Positions 7,102 through 9,243 of a DNA stretch of 9,243 nt are shown piece by piece (positions within the stretch are counted from its first letter, which is position 1; the number at the start of each line of letters is the position of its first letter). Under the pieces are notes generated by a model. It was not told where the DNA came from. It did not search any database and saw nothing but the letters and a program-made list of their open reading frames with translations. This stretch comes from Euryarchaeota archaeon UBA287 (GTDB lineage: Archaea > Thermoplasmatota > UBA186 > UBA287). The stretch covers positions 1 through 9,243 of the forward strand of contig DAEG01000006.1 in the NCBI GenBank assembly GCA_002495235.1. The letters are read 5' to 3'. The position numbers were made by a program, and so were the translations under genes.

Positions 7102-8115
7102 ATGCTGATAAGAGAGGGTGAGGCGCTCATGGATCTGCCCGAACCACCGCAGACATTCAGAGGCCCCGCGAAGCGCAGAAAGATCTTTTACAATCCGGCC
7201 ATGGCGAACAACAGAAGCATATGCGTCCTCATGTGCAAGGCTCTCGGGGTGAGGAATATGCTGGACGGCTTCGCGGCCACTGGTGTCAGAGGCATAAGGG
7301 CCATGAAAGAGGCTGGCGTGCAGGTGGTTTTCAATGACTTTGAAACCGCGGCTTTTTTTGCCATAAAAAAGAATCTCGAGCTGAACGGTTTGAGCGCCGA
7401 CGTGCTCAACAAAGATTTCTGCGAGCTCAAAACAGGAGCTGAACTCTGCGACGTGGATCCTTTCGGCACTCCGGCACCCTTTACCGAGAAGGGCATAGAG
7501 CTCTCCGACAGATTTTTGGCTGTTACCGCCACGGATACCGCTGTTCTCTTCGGCTCGAACGTGAAGAAGTGTTATGAGCGCTATGGCGTGAGAGTAAGGA
7601 GAGTGGACTGGAACAAGGAGCTCGGGGCACGGGTTCTGTGTCACTTCGTGGCCGAAGAGGCAAAGCTTCTTGGCACAGGCATAAGACCAATATTCGTTTA
7701 CGCAGAGGATCATTATCTCAGAGGGTATTTCGAGCTGTGTGACCTGGAGGAAGAGACCACAGATCGCGACGGCATTGGACCCCTCTGGTCTGGTAGACTT
7801 AAGGACGCAGAGGTCCTGAAAAAAGCGCTCGAAGCCAGCATAAAAAGAGAGTACCCAGGCAAAAAAGCCGTGGAGGGATTGTTGTCGAGAGCCTCTGAAG
7901 AGATCGATGTCGTGGGCTATCACGACCTGGATTCACTGGCGTCAAGGCTGCGCGCGGCAGAGCCACGGGTGCAAGAGCTTGTAGAACGCCTCATAGACCA
8001 GGGTTTTGAGGCCTCGCGCACCATCTTTTCACCCAAGGGGATAAAGACAGACGCGCCTACAAACGAGGTGGAGTCTTGTTTTCTCAGTGCCTCTGCCGAG
8101 GCAAAGGGGCTATGA
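7102..8115 (+). CDS. trm1: tRNA (guanine(26)-N(2))-dimethyltransferase Trm1, compact form
   Basis: This SAM-dependent enzyme methylates N2 of G26 at the hinge between the D and anticodon stems of tRNA. From ATG 7102 it has 337 residues. It starts with the family opening LIREGEA, then FYNPAMANNR (29-38), the SAM-binding DGFAATGVRGIR (55-66), VFNDFE (77-82), the catalytic DVDPFGTPAPF (117-127), VTATDTAVLFG (141-151), AEDHYLRGYFEL (201-212), GPLWSG (226-231) and the C-terminal SRTIFSPKGIKTDAP (305-319). An upstream in-frame start at 7066 would overlap the NTPase by 35 bases and add unmatched residues. Compared with the Pyrococcus enzyme as I recall it, the segment between DHY and GPxW is shorter by roughly 27 residues, and the usual NRD after FYNP is NRS. 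Activity is still likely, since the core motifs are intact. Confidence 0.92.
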   Translation: MLIREGEALMDLPEPPQTFRGPAKRRKIFYNPAMANNRSICVLMCKALGVRNMLDGFAATGVRGIRAMKEAGVQVVFNDFETAAFFAIKKNLELNGLSADVLNKDFCELKTGAELCDVDPFGTPAPFTEKGIELSDRFLAVTATDTAVLFGSNVKKCYERYGVRVRRVDWNKELGARVLCHFVAEEAKLLGTGIRPIFVYAEDHYLRGYFELCDLEEETTDRDGIGPLWSGRLKDAEVLKKALEASIKREYPGKKAVEGLLSRASEEIDVVGYHDLDSLASRLRAAEPRVQELVERLIDQGFEASRTIFSPKGIKTDAPTNEVESCFLSASAEAKGL

Positions 8116-8136
8116 CACCTGCGTCTCTGCACAGGA

Positions 8137-8748
8137 TCAGGTTTTACGTGGATTTCCGGCAGTGCTTAAGAGGGTGGATATTGCGAATATCTGCGCCGCC
8201 TTTTCGACCGCATCAGCCACTCTAACGGCCTCACTCACCGTTTTTCCTGTGGCCAGAACTCCATGACCAGAGAGCAGGCATGCTCTCTTGCTTTTCAGCG
8301 CCGCAGCAACCGCATTCACGTCCGCGTACTCTACGACTTCTATCTCACCACCAAGGGCACTGGTAAGCCTGTCGGTTACCTGGGGAATGCTTTTTCCAGC
8401 GCAGGCTGCGGCGGAGGCAAACGTCGAGTATGTGTGGACTGCCACATTCAGCTCTGCTGCTGTGCCATAAAGTCCCAGATGCAGGTGAAGGTCCTCTGGT
8501 GGGTTTTTTCTTCCCTCCACCCGTTTTCCGCCAATATCAACCAGCAACACACCGTCCAGATCGATGTGATCGCGGGCGCCATCGGAAGAGGTTATGGCCA
8601 CTATATTCTTATCGCACCTCTTGCTTACGCTCTCTTCGTATAAGTGCCACCTGCACAGCAGTTCCTCTGCGCCTTTTGCCACCTCATCTTTGTCTCTGTC
8701 GTAGGATCCCAGAACGATATCCGCGTCTCTGTAGCCTTTTCCCGGCAT
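8137..8748 (-). CDS. Divergent class II aldolase/adducin-fold protein, active site altered
   Basis: This 203-residue protein has the class II aldolase (FucA/AraD/adducin) fold. Numbering is from ATG 8748; a TTG at 8754 would add two residues. The family pattern is clear from about 50 onward: a DLDGVLLVDIGGK strand, an NPPEDLHLHLGLY helix with the catalytic-type Glu at 85, VAVHTYST (102-109), GGEIEVVEYAD (133-143) and LSGHGVLATG (159-168). In FucA, zinc is held by two His of an H-x-H motif plus the His of HHG. Here the second is Tyr (H105-T-Y107), while H162 is kept. The N-terminal SGN motif and the serines before Glu, which bind substrate phosphate in FucA, are absent or replaced by Pro-Pro. 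It is therefore unlikely to be an ordinary sugar-phosphate aldolase; it may be a different lyase, use another metal, or be non-catalytic. It is convergent with trm1 (21-base gap). Confidence 0.75.
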   Translation of the reverse strand: MPGKGYRDADIVLGSYDRDKDEVAKGAEELLCRWHLYEESVSKRCDKNIVAITSSDGARDHIDLDGVLLVDIGGKRVEGRKNPPEDLHLHLGLYGTAAELNVAVHTYSTFASAAACAGKSIPQVTDRLTSALGGEIEVVEYADVNAVAAALKSKRACLLSGHGVLATGKTVSEAVRVADAVEKAAQIFAISTLLSTAGNPRKT

Positions 8749-8766
8749 AATCAATAGCCTCTTTCC

Positions 8767-8775
8767 TTTATTTTT
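8767..8775 (-). promoter_or_regulatory. Possible TATA-like box for the aldolase-fold gene
   Basis: Read on the minus strand, AAAAATAAA lies about 23 bases before ATG 8748. It would allow a leaderless start, but the purine-rich AAAGGAAAGAGG that follows could equally be a ribosome site if transcription begins farther upstream. The run is low complexity, so the call is weak. Confidence 0.3.
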
Positions 8776-8778
8776 TCT

Positions 8779-8910
8779 TTACGTTTTTTGCTGGTGTGGA
8801 AGAGGCCAACGCAGTCTACCCCGTTCATAAACGATGTGCGAACCGTCAGGATGCGTGAGCGGGTTTGAGCCAGAGCCGTGCCGAAATCGCGGTCGCGCGT
8901 CCCTGTCCAT
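8779..8910 (-). CDS. Possible 43-residue micro-ORF upstream of the aldolase-fold gene (unrecognised)
   Basis: An open frame runs from ATG 8910 to TAA 8779. The product would be small, basic and rich in Arg, His, Pro and Gly (7 Arg, 1 Lys), starting MDRDARPRFRHGSG and ending RWPLPHQQKT; it has no hydrophobic segment and no motif I recognise. In favour: a TATA-like CTAAATAG is centred 27 bases before the ATG, the ideal leaderless distance, and the aldolase-fold gene follows 30 bases after the stop on the same strand. Against: 44 codons open by chance is not rare in G/C-rich DNA, and five of seven Arg codons are CGN where the neighbours favour AGG/AGA. The same G/C-rich block (about 8791-8908) between A/T-rich flanks might instead be a structured RNA. 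I found no tRNA, 5S, SRP or RNase P pattern, and no paired C and D boxes. Confidence 0.3.
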   Translation of the reverse strand: MDRDARPRFRHGSGSNPLTHPDGSHIVYERGRLRWPLPHQQKT

Positions 8911-8924
8911 GATTTAGGTGATGC

Positions 8925-8941
8925 CTCTATAGTCTATTTAG
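8925..8941. promoter_or_regulatory. A/T-rich promoter element between the micro-ORF and the PHP gene
   Basis: The CTATAG and CTATTTAG elements lie back to back here. On the minus strand CTAAATAG (8934-8941) fits a leaderless start at 8910. On the plus strand the same box would start transcription near 8963, leaving a 13-base leader before the PHP gene; CATAAAC (8949-8955) is a weaker alternative for a leaderless start at 8976. The PHP gene has no Shine-Dalgarno; its upstream bases are pyrimidine rich. Confidence 0.4.
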
Positions 8942-8975
8942 CAAGCACCATAAACCCTCCTTTGCATTCCTCATT

Positions 8976-9243
8976 ATGAAATGGCTGGCAGCGCTTTTGG
9001 TACTCCTGCTTTTACTGCCACTCGGAGTGGGACAGCAGAGAGCAGAGGAAGAACTCGGAGGAATGAGCATATACTTCGGAAACCTACACAGTCACACATC
9101 CTATTCCGATGGTGAGGGAACTCCGGAAGAGGCCTTCTCCTGGGCCAGAGATTCTGGACTGGACTTCTACGCGATAACTGACCATGCGGAACAGACCAGT
9201 GACAAAGAGTGGACAGATACGGGTGAGAAGGCGGACGAGTTTT
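8976..9243 (+). CDS. Secreted PHP-domain metallophosphoesterase-like protein (5' part)
   Basis: The first 89 residues are in the window; the frame is open at the right edge. Residues 1-19 look like a signal peptide: MKW, then an uninterrupted Leu/Ala/Val core, then PLGVGQQ, with cleavage plausible near 19-23. The mature part begins a PHP domain: GNLHSHTSYSDG (35-46) carries the first metal-binding H-x-H, followed by the helix EGTPEEAFSWARDSGLDF and the strand YAITDHAEQ (65-73) with the next metal-binding Asp-His. PHP proteins are phosphoesterases or related hydrolases with a multi-metal site. The exported, CehA-like group is the closest fit, and a periplasmic or surface location is implied. 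The downstream part needed to judge the full metal site and the substrate is missing. Confidence 0.85.
   Translation, partial: MKWLAALLVLLLLLPLGVGQQRAEEELGGMSIYFGNLHSHTSYSDGEGTPEEAFSWARDSGLDFYAITDHAEQTSDKEWTDTGEKADEF

Noticed and set aside
7081..7923. A 280-codon open frame on the minus strand opposite trm1
   Set aside because: It is the antisense shadow of a well-supported trm1 gene, has no recognisable motif, and also runs into the NTPase end.
8116..8136. Terminator between trm1 and the aldolase-fold gene
   Set aside because: The 21-base gap shows no stem and no T-run; the short TTTT just beyond it lies inside the aldolase-fold coding region.
8841..8885. Possible tRNA, suggested by GGGTTTGAGCC, which resembles a T-arm
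   Set aside because: The flanking bases do not form the five-base T stem on either strand, and no acceptor or anticodon stem could be placed around it.
8910..8940. Possible C/D-box RNA, suggested by GGTGATGC
   Set aside because: The C-box match is partial and no CTGA D box lies at a suitable distance.
1..9243. Mobile elements, CRISPR repeats or defence genes
   Set aside because: No transposase, integrase, terminal inverted repeats, repeat-spacer pattern or nuclease/defence motifs were seen; the genes are metabolic, transport and glycan functions.

Overview
The window reads as archaeal, most likely euryarchaeal and plausibly of the Thermoplasmatota; the phylum is inferred from gene style, not shown by any marker. 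It encodes an archaeal-type Trm1 tRNA methyltransferase and a THEP1-type NTPase. Several genes have A/T-rich TATA-like boxes about 22-27 bases before the first codon, as expected for leaderless archaeal mRNAs, while genes inside operons have Shine-Dalgarno sequences matching the archaeal 16S tail. Base composition is roughly balanced, and most Arg and Ile codons are AGG/AGA and ATA. I see no insertion sequence, CRISPR array, tRNA or rRNA. The window is cut inside a gene at both ends.

Layout. Positions 1-617 hold the 3' part of an oligopeptide/dipeptide ABC transporter ATPase. Positions 654-3503 hold a tight three-gene operon: a Wzx/MOP-type flippase and two GT2 glycosyltransferases, the second resembling polyprenyl-phosphate sugar transferases. 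The genes overlap by 35 bases and then by an ATGA. On the minus strand, 3533-5002 is a LeuT-like sodium-coupled symporter. It diverges from a TrkH potassium transporter (5072-6484) across a 69-base region that carries a palindromic TATA element flanked by an ACCGTA/TACGGT dyad. Next come a THEP1-like NTPase (6531-7100) and, one base after its stop, a compact Trm1 (7102-8115). On the minus strand, 8137-8748 is a divergent class II aldolase/adducin-fold protein. It is preceded by a possible 43-codon micro-ORF (8779-8910). A secreted PHP-domain protein starts at 8976 and runs off the right edge.

How the genes fit together. The flippase and glycosyltransferases probably build and export a lipid-linked surface glycan or N-glycan precursor. 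The symporter (sodium-driven solute entry) and TrkH (potassium entry) share a promoter region and may be controlled together. NTPase and Trm1 look co-transcribed. The remaining genes are not visibly linked.

No clear new system stands out. The parts most worth a second look are the altered active-site motifs of the aldolase-like protein, the micro-ORF or RNA-like segment upstream of it, and the symmetric symporter/TrkH promoter.
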